Notes under the pieces: generated by a model
The model's input: the letters and a program-made list of their open reading frames with translations, nothing else
The model's database searches: none
What the model was told of the DNA's origin: nothing
In this document: one piece after another, positions 29,535-39,688 of the stretch
How positions within the stretch are numbered: position 1 is the stretch's first letter
Layout: each line of letters begins with the position of its first letter
Position numbers and translations under genes: made by a program
Origin: an uncultured Clostridia bacterium
Lineage (GTDB): Bacteria > Bacillota > Clostridia > Oscillospirales > Acutalibacteraceae
Direction of reading: 5' to 3'
Length of the DNA stretch: 64,000 bases
NCBI GenBank assembly: GCA_947632045.1
Contig: CANRNQ010000008.1
Location: forward strand, 18,342-82,341

Positions 29535-30344
29535 ATGGACGATTTTTCAAGTATAATTGAAGTATTTGAAGATCTCGGCAAGGGCAACGCTTCTTTGGGT
29601 ATAGCGATAGCCATTGTGGGAATCCTTATCTGCGTTATGGGCGTAATCGCGTTGGTAGTAAGCATCGTGCTTGGCGTAAAGTACTACAAGTACAACCGGC
29701 GTGAAAACAGCGCTCATCTCACGGGCGAGGAAACCGCAAGGAGGATCCTTGACCAAAACGGCTTGCAGAACATCAAGGTTAAGTCGGTCGGCTCAATGCT
29801 GTTCGGCAACAGCTACAGCCACTATTTTAAAAAGGTAAGGCTTAGAAGGCGCACAAAGGGAAAAACAAGCGTAGCCGCGCTCGCTATGGGCGCGCAGAAA
29901 TCCGCGCTTGCGGTTCTCGATAAAGAGGGCGATCCGGATATGAGAAAGCGCGTAAGGCTTTCCCCGTTTATAACGCTCGGACCGTTGGCGTTTATCCCGC
30001 TCATCGTAATCGGAGTCGTTGTTGACATTTTTCTTCTCAATTCTCAGGGCTGGTTCTTGATAGCGCTTATATGCATCGCGATGCTCTTCTATTTGTTTTC
30101 TCTGATTCTGTCTATTCTGACATTGAAAACCGAGAAAAAAGCCCAGCAGAGGGCATATGAGCTTCTCCGCGCCGGAGGAATGGCGACTGAGCAGGAGATA
30201 GAAGACTTAAAGAAGCTCTTTAAGCTCTATAATATCCAATACATAAACGATATTATAATCTCGGCTCTCGAACTGCTTTATTACGTTTTGCAGATAGTTG
30301 CCGCAGCTCAGGGCGGAAGCAGCAGCAGCTCGTCAAACAACTGA
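29535..30344 (+). CDS. YugP/Zn_peptidase_2-family membrane protein lacking the HExxH motif (predicted pseudopeptidase)
   Basis: YKYNRRENSAHLTGEETARRILDQNGLQNIKV… matches YugP architecture, but AAHEVGH position reads GAQKSAL. Confidence 0.65.
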   Translation: MDDFSSIIEVFEDLGKGNASLGIAIAIVGILICVMGVIALVVSIVLGVKYYKYNRRENSAHLTGEETARRILDQNGLQNIKVKSVGSMLFGNSYSHYFKKVRLRRRTKGKTSVAALAMGAQKSALAVLDKEGDPDMRKRVRLSPFITLGPLAFIPLIVIGVVVDIFLLNSQGWFLIALICIAMLFYLFSLILSILTLKTEKKAQQRAYELLRAGGMATEQEIEDLKKLFKLYNIQYINDIIISALELLYYVLQIVAAAQGGSSSSSSNN

Positions 30345-30397
30345 TGGCAGTAAAACAAACCGCTTAGAAAAAAATAAAGATAAAAAATGAAAAGCAA

Positions 30398-30437
30398 AGC
30401 TCCCGAACAGACTGAATTTCCGTTCGGGAGCTCTTTT
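30398..30437. terminator. Bidirectional terminator
   Basis: AGCTCCCGAAC…GTTCGGGAGCTCTTTTAT. Confidence 0.7.
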
Positions 30438-30469
30438 ATATTTGTGCAAGAGAGTCGCGCTGCGAACCG

Positions 30470-33217
30470 TTATGCGGCGCTCTGCCCGGAAGCTATTTCA
30501 TTGTAATCTACGGTAAACACTCTGTCCTCGGTTATCGGCCCACTATATATTTGCCGCAGCAAACCCATGGGACCGGCTGTGTCGTCCTCTATCCAGATTA
30601 TAATAGACGAAATATCCATCGGGTAAAAGTATCCTTTGGCTGTTCCGCTGTTATCGCTTGTGCTCTTACACTCTACGGTTCTTCCGGTGTCGGGATCTGT
30701 CTGAGCCACAACTCCTGCCCATACGCAGTCATCGGGCGCGTTTTGCAGGACGATATCAACCGCTATCGCTCCGTCGGGCTTTTCATAGCCGTCCCATGAG
30801 GTCGTGTCGTTGTCGAGCTGAGCCTTGTCGAAGATGGCGTTTACCGTGTCGATGTATTGCGACAGGCCGTTGCGCTTGAGCGAGTAGTCTACAAGTCCGG
30901 CAACCTCCCTGTATCTGCTTTTCGGCGTGAGAAGATACAGAGTGTCCTTCCAGACCTTGAAATTATCCGCTATGCTTATTCCGCTTTGCGACATTTGATA
31001 GCACACATAGGAGAGAACGGAATTATTCGTGTGTACTCCGCCGTGGTCGTCTACGGTCCCGCTCGGGAAGCGCGAATTCATTTCATAGAAGACGTCGCCC
31101 ACAAACTCGGGCTGAGCAAACATATGCGGATTAGCCATAGAGCGTATCGGCGTTCCCGACTGCTCGCTTATATACCAGTTTACAAAATCGGAATTGTCCG
31201 GCTCTAATTGCATCTCAATGAGATTTCCGAGTATATCGGCATATCCTTCCTCAACCGCGCCGGTGTCGTTGAGGTAAGCTCCGGAATCGTTATACGACTT
31301 TCTTATTCCGTGAGAGAACTCGTGTGCGGCAACGTCAAGAGATGTGCTTATTGGGTAGCTGCTGAACGCAAAGCAGCCAAATCCGCTGAAGGTTGACAAA
31401 AAGCCGGCGTTGTTCTGCTCCATTCCGCCTATCGAGTAACCGAAGCCTACGGCTATCGGTATACCGTTGCCGTCGAGAGAGTCGATGCCGTGAGCCTTAT
31501 AAAAGTCGTAAATCTTTCTCATGTTTTCAAAAGCGGTGACATATACCGGGTTGATATCGCCGCTGTTTTCAAAGGTGTAAACATAGAAATCGGGTACTAC
31601 GGAGCCCGGGGTGTCAAAGTAAGTCTTTTGCGAGTCTACGCACAATATCTTTCTCTCCGTATCAACAAAGTAATAGCCCGACTCGTTCCTTGCCACAGGC
31701 AGTACGACCTCTTTGCCGAAGCTGTCGGTGAAGGTCATATTCTGAGTTTCAACGTTAAAGTAAACGTCGTTGTCATATTCGCCGCTGTCGGCGTCAATGC
31801 TCGATATCGACACTATATCGAGAACGTCGCCCTGTTGAACGCTTACAAACAGCTTAAAATATTTGTTCATATCGGCGGACTGCTGGTCCTCGGTTTTGTT
31901 GCGCTGTAAATAAAACTCCCAGCATACGTTGTTATTATGTACGGATAGCTCCGACTCCTGTCCTATGTCAAGGAGAGTAAAGCCGTTCTGCTCGCTGTAA
32001 TTCGCGGCAATCTCCCTTGCCTTCTCGGAGGATACATTTATATCGTCCTCGGAAACGTCCACCATTGTCGCGGTGGGGTCTATCGAGCTTGAAAGGCAGA
32101 GTGTGTTGCCGTCCTTGTCAACGCCTATCTTTATGAACGCGTCGGACACCGTTGCAAGCCCCTGCGTTTGCGCGAAGGTGTAATATGTATCACCGTTGTC
32201 CGTAACGTCGGTTCTTACGGGATTTATCGTTATAGGATTTCCATTTACATTCAGAAGCGTCTTAACCGCTTGGAAAGAGCTTATTGCGGTCTCCCAGTTG
32301 GTGACCTTGTAGTCCGTGTATCGTCCGTTTATGAACGACACCTCGTTTGAATCTCTGTATCTGAGAACAGCCGCGTCGCCGTTGTTGAGAGCCTTTATAT
32401 CAGCCTCGGTGTTGTCGTGTATCTCCGGCTGTTCGGGGAATTCCACCGTGAGGGTAACCGTTACAGTTTCACTGCCGAGTTCAAGCTCCAGCTTGTCCTC
32501 TATAACGGTATATGCGCTCTCGTCGGCGGCTTTTGCGCTCAGCATCGGCATTGATACCGCCAAAACGGACGAGGCGAGGGTGAAGCAGAGCATAATGGAC
32601 ATCATGCGCCTGTTCTTTTTTACTATCACGAGAACCGCCGATGCGGAAACGAGAAGTACAGCGATGAGCAGTGCAATCACACCGAAGAATGAATCGTCGC
32701 CCGTGGCAATGGTGCTTTGCTGTACGGTCTTGCCGTCCGTGACGGTCGTACCGCCGGGTTTACTGTTGTCCTTGCTGTTATCCTTGCCGCTGTCGGACGG
32801 GGACGTTGAAGGCTGAGTCGGTTCGGGATTTGTCGCCGCGCTTTTCGTGGCGGGCTCCGTCGCGGCGGGAGTAGTGTCGGAGGCGGCCTCCGACTTCAGG
32901 GAAATGTTAGCCGTCAGGCTGTCGCTCTGTTCGGATTTTAGTGAAACGCCGGTTTTCTGAGTATCGCCGGAAAGCTCCGCGTTGTCGGAAACGGAGAGCT
33001 TGTAGTTTACGCCGTCTATGTCGTAATAGTTGGCGTTTTTGACCGTCGCGGTAACGGTCGCCCCGCTGTCTGTTTGAGAGTCCGCGGTGACCTCGCCGCT
33101 TATTCCGTAGGATACTGTCGCGGCGGAGGCCGTGGACATACCCGTGAAGAGCATAACGGAAACGAGAAGCAGAGAGGCTGCGAGCTTAGCCAATTTTGAT
33201 TTTGCTTTTTTCGTCAT
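30470..33217 (-). CDS. M4 (thermolysin-like) family metallopeptidase, composite N-terminus, copy A
   Basis: AAHEFSHGIRKSYN…NDTGAVEEGYADILGNLIEM…DDHGGVHTNNSVLS; signal peptide; internal TM at residues ~176-200. Confidence 0.85.
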   Translation of the reverse strand: MTKKAKSKLAKLAASLLLVSVMLFTGMSTASAATVSYGISGEVTADSQTDSGATVTATVKNANYYDIDGVNYKLSVSDNAELSGDTQKTGVSLKSEQSDSLTANISLKSEAASDTTPAATEPATKSAATNPEPTQPSTSPSDSGKDNSKDNSKPGGTTVTDGKTVQQSTIATGDDSFFGVIALLIAVLLVSASAVLVIVKKNRRMMSIMLCFTLASSVLAVSMPMLSAKAADESAYTVIEDKLELELGSETVTVTLTVEFPEQPEIHDNTEADIKALNNGDAAVLRYRDSNEVSFINGRYTDYKVTNWETAISSFQAVKTLLNVNGNPITINPVRTDVTDNGDTYYTFAQTQGLATVSDAFIKIGVDKDGNTLCLSSSIDPTATMVDVSEDDINVSSEKAREIAANYSEQNGFTLLDIGQESELSVHNNNVCWEFYLQRNKTEDQQSADMNKYFKLFVSVQQGDVLDIVSISSIDADSGEYDNDVYFNVETQNMTFTDSFGKEVVLPVARNESGYYFVDTERKILCVDSQKTYFDTPGSVVPDFYVYTFENSGDINPVYVTAFENMRKIYDFYKAHGIDSLDGNGIPIAVGFGYSIGGMEQNNAGFLSTFSGFGCFAFSSYPISTSLDVAAHEFSHGIRKSYNDSGAYLNDTGAVEEGYADILGNLIEMQLEPDNSDFVNWYISEQSGTPIRSMANPHMFAQPEFVGDVFYEMNSRFPSGTVDDHGGVHTNNSVLSYVCYQMSQSGISIADNFKVWKDTLYLLTPKSRYREVAGLVDYSLKRNGLSQYIDTVNAIFDKAQLDNDTTSWDGYEKPDGAIAVDIVLQNAPDDCVWAGVVAQTDPDTGRTVECKSTSDNSGTAKGYFYPMDISSIIIWIEDDTAGPMGLLRQIYSGPITEDRVFTVDYNEIASGQSAA

Positions 33218-33293
33218 GTTTCTTTGATCGTCCTTTCAAAATTAATGAAAATCCGCAGTATCACGGGCTTTTTGAGCGTGACGCTACGGTAAA

Positions 33294-33322
33294 ATAATAA
33301 CATAGTTTTAATATTGGGTCAA
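33294..33322 (-). promoter_or_regulatory. Promoter TTGACC-N17-TATTAT upstream of M4 copy A
   Basis: GGTCAA 33317-33322 and ATAATA 33294-33299 on plus strand. Confidence 0.6.
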
Positions 33323-33565
33323 TATTATGAAGGCTTTCGTGCTGTTTTTAGGCAGAGAAAAAATAATAGAAAAATATTGTGGATAATGAACAATATGTAG
33401 TCGTAACATTTATATATATATTGCGGTATAATATCAACCATAAGCCTTTTCTATAAGCTCCCTTGTACAACAATCCGCCCGGTAAGATTAAAAAAGACGG
33501 AGAACCGCCGCTGAAAAATAACAGCGGCGGCTCATATTGCTTTATATCTTTTACGCTAATGCCGA

Positions 33566-36262
33566 TTATGCGGCGGATGTTGTGGGAACCGTGTTAAAAT
33601 CCACGGAGAATGACATGTCCGCGCTCAATTCGTCTTCGTAGACAGCGGAAGCGCGATATTCGTCGCCGCGCTGGAACCCATATACGACCGCGACTTTTGT
33701 TCCCGGATACAGGTATCCCTGAGCGACATTGTTTTTGTCATGAGTCAGATACATTGCCGTTATACCGCCCTGTGGGGACCGCATTATTATCGTTCCCGCC
33801 CAAACGTAATCGTCCGGAACGTTTGTCGCGCTGAGAGTAAGCTTTACGGCTCCGTCGGGGCGGTCATAGCCGTCCCATGAGGTGGTGTCGTTTTCAAGAT
33901 GCGCCGCGTCAAATATAGAGTTTACGGCGTCGAGCTTGTCGGCAAAGCCGAGTCGCTTCATTGAATACCTGACCATCTCTGCGATCTCTTTAAATTCGCT
34001 TAAAGGAGCAAGCGTGTATATGGTGTTCTTCCATATTCTGAAGTTGTCCTCAAGGCTTATTCCGTTTTGAGTCATCTGATAGCAGGTGTAGGAGAGAACC
34101 GAGTTGTTTGTATGCGTACCGCCGCGGTCGTCGATATTATTGCCGTCGGTGTATAGGGAATTCATCGAGTAGTAAACATCGCCTATATACTCGGGCTGAT
34201 GATAGCTGTGCGGATTTGCCATGCAGCGCACCGGCGAGCCGGACTCCTCACCCAAAAGCCAGGTTTCCATATCCGCGTTTTCGGGGTCGATAGTCATTTC
34301 GATCAGGTTTCCGAAAATATCGCCGTATGACTCCTCGATAACTCCCGTATTATTAGCATATGTTCCCGCGCAGTTGTACGAGTTCCTTATCGCGTGTCCG
34401 TACTCGTGCGCCGCCGTATCAATGGCGATGCTGACGTCCGTTTTACCGAACTCGAAGCAGCCGAAGCCGCCCGTATTTGAAACATAGCACGCGCCCGAGC
34501 TCTCTTGTCCGGCGGCGATATAGCCGTAGCCGACGGCGAGCGGAATACCCATGCCGTCTATCGAGGTTATACCGTGCGCCTTGTAAGCGTCGTAAACCCT
34601 TCTCATGTTTTCAAAAACGGTGACGAGAATGGGGTCGGCGCTGTCGATTCCGTCAAAATGGTACGGATATACGCCAAGCAGAATATCCTTATCCGTGTCG
34701 TATGAGGTTTCGGTATCGATGCAGATTATTTTACGCTCTGTATCGACAAAGTAGTATCCGTCGCTGTCATGTGCGACAGGCAGCTCGACGGTTTTGTTAA
34801 AGCGGTCGGTGAAGGTCATATTTTGAGTTTCAACATTAAAGTAAACGTCGTTGTCATATGCGTCGCTGTCGTAGTCGTCTATGCTTGAAACGGATAACGT
34901 GTCGAACACCTCTCCCGTTTTGGCGTTTATATAAATTTTCAGATATGCGTTCTCTGTTTCCGAGGAAGCGTTTGATTTCAGGTAGAACACCCAGCAGACG
35001 GCAAGATCACCGTTTTTATGTATAACGGGATTCTGCGCGTCGTAAGCGAGATTATAGCCGTTCTGTTCGCAGTAATTTTCGGCGATTTCCTTTGCCTTAT
35101 TCTGGGATACCTTAATGTCGTCCTCCGAAAGCTCCGCCATTGTCGCGTCGGGGTCTATCGAGCTTGAAAGGCAGAGAGTGTTGCCGTCCTTGTCAACGCC
35201 TATCTTTATGAATGCGTTAGACACTACCGCAAGACCCTGAACCTGCTCGAAGGTGTAATAAGTGTCGCCGTTTTCGGCAACGTAGGTCTTTGCGGGATTT
35301 ACCGCTATACCATTTACATTCAGAAGTGTCTTAACCGCTTGGAGGGAGCTTATTGCAGTCTCCAAGTTGGTGACCTTGTAGTCAGTGTATCGCCCGTTTA
35401 TGAACGACACCTCGTTTGAATCCCTGTACCTGAGAATGGTCGCGTCGCCGTTGTTGAGAGCCTTTATATCAGCCTCCGTGTTGTCGTGTATCTCCGGCTG
35501 TTCGGGGAATTCCACCGTAAGGGTAACCGTTACCGTTTCACTGCCGAATTTAAGCTCCAGCTTGTCCTCTATAACGGTATATGCGCTTTCGTCGGCGGCT
35601 TTCGCGCTCAGCATCGGCATTGATACCGCCAAAACGGACGAGGCGAGGGTGAAGCAGAGCATAATGGACATCATGCGCCTGTTCTTTTTTACTATTACAA
35701 GGACAGCCGAGGCTGAAACGAGAAGTACGGCGATGAGCAGTGCAATCACACCGAAGAACGAATCGTCGCCCGTGTCAATGGTGCTCTGCTGTACGGTCTT
35801 GCCGTCCGTTACGGTCGTGCCGCCGGGTTTGCTGTTATCGGACGGAGACGTTGACGGCTGAGTCGGTTCGGGGTTTGTCGCCGCACCTTCCGTGGCAGGT
35901 TCCGTCGCGGCGGGTGTCGTGTCGGAGGCGGCCTCCGACTTCAGGGAAATGTTAGCCGTCAGGCTGTCGCTCTGCTCGGATTTAAGCGAAACGCCGGTTT
36001 TCTGAGTGTCGCCGGAAAGCTCCGCGTTGTCGGAAACCGAGAGCTTGTAGTTTACGCCGTCTATGTCGTAATAGTTGGCGTTCTTGACCGTTGCGGTGAC
36101 GGTCGCCCCGCTGTCGGTTTGAGAGTCTGCGGTGACCTCGCCGCTGATTCCGTAGGATACCGTCGCGGCTGACGCCGTGGACATACCCGCGAAGAGCATA
36201 ACGGAAACGAGAAGCAGAGAGGCTGTGAGCTTAGCCAGTTTTGATTTTGCTTTTTTCGTCAT
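33566..36262 (-). CDS. M4 family metallopeptidase, composite N-terminus, copy B
   Basis: AAHEYGHAIRNSYN…NNTGVIEESYGDIFGNLIEM…DDRGGTHTNNSVLS; N-terminus nearly identical to copy A. Confidence 0.85.
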   Translation of the reverse strand: MTKKAKSKLAKLTASLLLVSVMLFAGMSTASAATVSYGISGEVTADSQTDSGATVTATVKNANYYDIDGVNYKLSVSDNAELSGDTQKTGVSLKSEQSDSLTANISLKSEAASDTTPAATEPATEGAATNPEPTQPSTSPSDNSKPGGTTVTDGKTVQQSTIDTGDDSFFGVIALLIAVLLVSASAVLVIVKKNRRMMSIMLCFTLASSVLAVSMPMLSAKAADESAYTVIEDKLELKFGSETVTVTLTVEFPEQPEIHDNTEADIKALNNGDATILRYRDSNEVSFINGRYTDYKVTNLETAISSLQAVKTLLNVNGIAVNPAKTYVAENGDTYYTFEQVQGLAVVSNAFIKIGVDKDGNTLCLSSSIDPDATMAELSEDDIKVSQNKAKEIAENYCEQNGYNLAYDAQNPVIHKNGDLAVCWVFYLKSNASSETENAYLKIYINAKTGEVFDTLSVSSIDDYDSDAYDNDVYFNVETQNMTFTDRFNKTVELPVAHDSDGYYFVDTERKIICIDTETSYDTDKDILLGVYPYHFDGIDSADPILVTVFENMRRVYDAYKAHGITSIDGMGIPLAVGYGYIAAGQESSGACYVSNTGGFGCFEFGKTDVSIAIDTAAHEYGHAIRNSYNCAGTYANNTGVIEESYGDIFGNLIEMTIDPENADMETWLLGEESGSPVRCMANPHSYHQPEYIGDVYYSMNSLYTDGNNIDDRGGTHTNNSVLSYTCYQMTQNGISLEDNFRIWKNTIYTLAPLSEFKEIAEMVRYSMKRLGFADKLDAVNSIFDAAHLENDTTSWDGYDRPDGAVKLTLSATNVPDDYVWAGTIIMRSPQGGITAMYLTHDKNNVAQGYLYPGTKVAVVYGFQRGDEYRASAVYEDELSADMSFSVDFNTVPTTSAA

Positions 36263-36339
36263 GTTTCTTTGATCATCCTTTCACAGTTAATAAAAAATTC
36301 GCAGTATCACGAGCCTTTTGGACGTGACGCCACGGTAAA

Positions 36340-36368
36340 ATAATAACATAATTTTAATATTTGGTCAA
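36340..36368 (-). promoter_or_regulatory. Promoter TTGACC-N17-TATTAT upstream of M4 copy B
   Basis: GGTCAA 36363-36368 and ATAATA 36340-36345 on plus strand. Confidence 0.6.
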
Positions 36369-36596
36369 TATTATGAAGGCTTTCGTGCTGTTTTTAGGCA
36401 GAGAAAAAATAATAGAAAAATATTGTGGATAATGAACAATGTGTAGCCGTAATATATATATATATATATATTGCGGTATAATATCAACCATAAGCCTTTT
36501 CTATAAGCTCTCTTGTACAACAATCCACTCGGTAAGATTAAAAAAGCAGAGAACCGCTGCCATTATTTTTAGCGGCGATAAAAAGAATGAAAATAC

Positions 36597-36632
36597 AAAA
36601 CGGCTGCGCAATCTTAAAACAACGCAGCCGTA
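36597..36632 (-). terminator. Terminator of the nusA-infB operon
   Basis: Minus strand CGGCTGCG…CGCAGCCGTTTTGTATTTT just after infB stop. Confidence 0.7.
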
Positions 36633-36636
36633 TAGA

Positions 36637-39042
36637 TCAATCTCTGTATTCTTCGATTTCAAATACCTCAAACACGTCGCCCTCTTTAAGGTCGTTAAAG
36701 CGTTCAAGCCCGATTCCACATTCGTAGCCGGCGGCTACCTCCTTGACGGAATCCTTGAACCTTTGAAGCGAGGATATTGTGTCCTCGGCGATAACTATGC
36801 TGTCGCGCACAACGCGAACCCCGGCGTTTCTCGCAACCTTTCCGGAAAGCACATAGCTTCCGGCGATAAAGCCGACATTCTTCACCTTTATGACGTTTCT
36901 GCACTCGGCGCGGCCTATCTCTACCTCTCGCGTCTTTGGCGCGAGCATTCCCTTCATTGCGGACTCTATCTCCTCTATGCAGTCGTAGATGACCCTGTAA
37001 AGGCGCATATCAACGCCGTCACGCTTTACGTTTTCAGCCGCAACAGCGTCGGGACGCACGTTAAATCCGACGATTATCGCGGACGACGCCGACGCAAGCA
37101 TTACGTCGGACTCGTTTATCGCGCCCACTCCGCCGTGGATAATATTTACCCTTACCTCGTCGTTAGAGAGCTTTTCGAGCGACTGCTTCACGGCCTCTAC
37201 CGAGCCCTGAACGTCGGCCTTTACTATTATCTTAAGCTCCTTTATCTCGCCGAGCTTCATCTGGTCGAAAAGATTATCGAGCGTTACCTTTGTCTGCTTT
37301 GAGAACTGCTCCTCTTTAATACGGTTCTTTCTCTGCTCCACAAGCTCTCTCGCAAGGCGCTCGTCGGATACAGCGTTGAATATATCGCCGCCGACCGGCG
37401 CGTCGTCAAGTCCGGTTATCTCGACCGGTATCGAGGGGCCGGCCTCCTTTACTCTTTCGCCCTTGTCGTTAGTCATAGCCCTGACTCTGCCGACGGACGT
37501 GCCGGCAACCACTATATCGCCGACCCTGAGCGTGCCGTTTTGGACGAGCATGGTCGCTATCGGGCCTCTGCCCTTATCGAGCCTTGCCTCTATGACGGTA
37601 CCCTTTGCGCTTCTGTCGGGATTGGCCTTTAGCTCCTTCATATCGGCCACAAGGGTAACCATTTCAAGCAGCTCCGGTATGCCCTCCTTGGTCTTTGCCG
37701 AAACCGGAATACACGGCACGTCGCCGCCCCATTCCTCCGGTACAAGCTCGTACTCTGTGAGCTGCTGCTTTACGTTCTCGGGGTTTGCCCCCGGCTTATC
37801 CATTTTATTTATCGCAACTATTATAGATACATTCGCCGCTTTAGCGTGGTTTATCGCCTCTACCGTCTGCGGCATTATGCCGTCGTCCGCCGCAACTACA
37901 AGTATCGCTATATCGGTCACCTGAGCTCCTCTCGCCCTCATTGTGGTGAAGGCCTCGTGACCCGGCGTGTCAAGGAAGGTTATGTCCCTGTCGTTTACCT
38001 TCACCCGATAAGCTCCTATATGCTGAGTGATTCCTCCTGCCTCGCCCGAGGTGACGTTTGAATGTCTTATAGCGTCGAGCAGCGAGGTCTTGCCATGGTC
38101 AACGTGACCCATAACTACAACTACCGGCGCCCTTGAGATAAGGTTGTCGTCGTCGTCCTCGCTGTCGTCGATTATCCTCTCCTCGATAGTAACAACGACC
38201 TCTTTCTCGACCTTTGCGTGAAATTCCATTGAAACAAGCGCCGCCGTATCGTAGTCTATAACGTCGTTCACCGCTGCCATTGTGCCCATCATCATAAGCT
38301 TTTTAATGACCTCGGCGGCGGTCGCTTTAAGGCGCAGCGCAAGCTCGCCCACCGTTATCTCGTCGGGTATTGTAACGGTTATCGGCTTTGCCTTTCTCTC
38401 GGCGGCTATCCGCTTGAGCCTCTCCTGCTCTGTTTCCCTCTTGCCGCTCTTCTGCTTTCCGCGCCGCTGAGAGCGCTGGTTTATCTTCTGCTTTTGAACC
38501 GTGTTCTCGTTTCTTATCTTCTCTGACGCAAGACGGTCGTATTTTTCGTTGTATCTTTCGATATCAACGACGGCCGCGCGCGTGTCGATAACCCTTTTTT
38601 CTCTCTTTCTCGGCTGTATCGGCTCGGGCAGCTGCTCCTTTGCCTTGCTCTCCGGAGTCTGCGCTGCTTCCTGCTGTCTGTCCGCCTTTAATTCCCTGTT
38701 GTTTTTGCTGTCTTTGGCCTGCTTTTGCTGTTTTTTGTCGGCTTCGGCCTGCTTATTGCCATCGGCGCTGCCTTTTGTCGACTTGTTCTCGCTCTCGCGA
38801 GCCTGCTCCTTTTCAAGCCTGCTCTCTTCGATAGCCTTATCTCTTTGGGCAAAATACAGGTCAAAGCTCTCGAGCGCGTTCTTTTGAGTGTAGTAATCGA
38901 ATACTACGTCAAGCTCATCCTCGGTGAGCGCAGTCATATGCTTTTTTGTGTCGCCGAAATATTTTTTTAAAAGCTCGACAACCTCCTTGCTGGGAACATC
39001 AAAATCCTTTGCGACCTCATGAACTCTGTATTTAATTAACAT
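36637..39042 (-). CDS. infB: Translation initiation factor IF-2
   Basis: [41 protein letters not shown]. Confidence 0.97.
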   Translation of the reverse strand: MLIKYRVHEVAKDFDVPSKEVVELLKKYFGDTKKHMTALTEDELDVVFDYYTQKNALESFDLYFAQRDKAIEESRLEKEQARESENKSTKGSADGNKQAEADKKQQKQAKDSKNNRELKADRQQEAAQTPESKAKEQLPEPIQPRKREKRVIDTRAAVVDIERYNEKYDRLASEKIRNENTVQKQKINQRSQRRGKQKSGKRETEQERLKRIAAERKAKPITVTIPDEITVGELALRLKATAAEVIKKLMMMGTMAAVNDVIDYDTAALVSMEFHAKVEKEVVVTIEERIIDDSEDDDDNLISRAPVVVVMGHVDHGKTSLLDAIRHSNVTSGEAGGITQHIGAYRVKVNDRDITFLDTPGHEAFTTMRARGAQVTDIAILVVAADDGIMPQTVEAINHAKAANVSIIVAINKMDKPGANPENVKQQLTEYELVPEEWGGDVPCIPVSAKTKEGIPELLEMVTLVADMKELKANPDRSAKGTVIEARLDKGRGPIATMLVQNGTLRVGDIVVAGTSVGRVRAMTNDKGERVKEAGPSIPVEITGLDDAPVGGDIFNAVSDERLARELVEQRKNRIKEEQFSKQTKVTLDNLFDQMKLGEIKELKIIVKADVQGSVEAVKQSLEKLSNDEVRVNIIHGGVGAINESDVMLASASSAIIVGFNVRPDAVAAENVKRDGVDMRLYRVIYDCIEEIESAMKGMLAPKTREVEIGRAECRNVIKVKNVGFIAGSYVLSGKVARNAGVRVVRDSIVIAEDTISSLQRFKDSVKEVAAGYECGIGLERFNDLKEGDVFEVFEIEEYRD

Positions 39043-39365
39043 AAAATGCATTCCTCCCCATTATCTTTGCCCGAAAGCTCCATAATCTTTTTCGCAAAGC
39101 CCGCGTCGCATATACTTAATACGGCGCAAAGCTTTCCAAGTGAAACGCCTAATTCTTCTTTGCTGTAATCAAGAGTTATCGCCCTTACGCCGCACTCATT
39201 AGCGACATTTAAAATATCTCTGCGCGTTCTTTTTGATATATCGCTCGCAAAGGCCACGAGCTTCGCCTCGCCTTTTAACACGGATTCCCTTACGGGGTCG
39301 CAGCCTATCGCCGCCTTGCCGGCTCTGCGGCACAGTCCAAGCAGAGATAAAAGTCTGTCATTCAA
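39036..39365 (-). CDS. L7Ae-family ribosomal protein (YlxQ-like)
   Basis: [37 protein letters not shown]; between ylxR and infB. Confidence 0.9.
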   Translation of the reverse strand: MNDRLLSLLGLCRRAGKAAIGCDPVRESVLKGEAKLVAFASDISKRTRRDILNVANECGVRAITLDYSKEELGVSLGKLCAVLSICDAGFAKKIMELSGKDNGEECILC

Positions 39366-39660
39366 TGTGCCTCAGCTCCTCCTCTATTGCGTCAAAGACC
39401 TCGCCCGGTATTTTGCACGAAAACGCTCTTTCAAAACGCCTCGCCTTTTTTGCAAGGCGAATACAATCGGCGTTTCTGCAAACATACGCCCCTCTGCCGG
39501 CTTTTTTTCCGGTGAGGTCAAGGCTTACGCTTCCCTGAGAGATCACGTTGCCGTCGTCATCCTTGACGTCAGGCGCTTTGACCACTCTGACGAGCTCTTT
39601 TTTCGGCTTCATTTCGCCGCAGCCCGTGCATTTTCGCATGGGAATCTTTTTTTGACGCAT
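39358..39660 (-). CDS. ylxR: YlxR-family protein
   Basis: MRQKKIPMRKCTGCGEMKPKKELVRVV…GRGAYVCRNADCI. Confidence 0.92.
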   Translation of the reverse strand: MRQKKIPMRKCTGCGEMKPKKELVRVVKAPDVKDDDGNVISQGSVSLDLTGKKAGRGAYVCRNADCIRLAKKARRFERAFSCKIPGEVFDAIEEELRHIE

Positions 39661-39688
39661 ATTGTTTTCGCCCCTTTGACGTATATTA

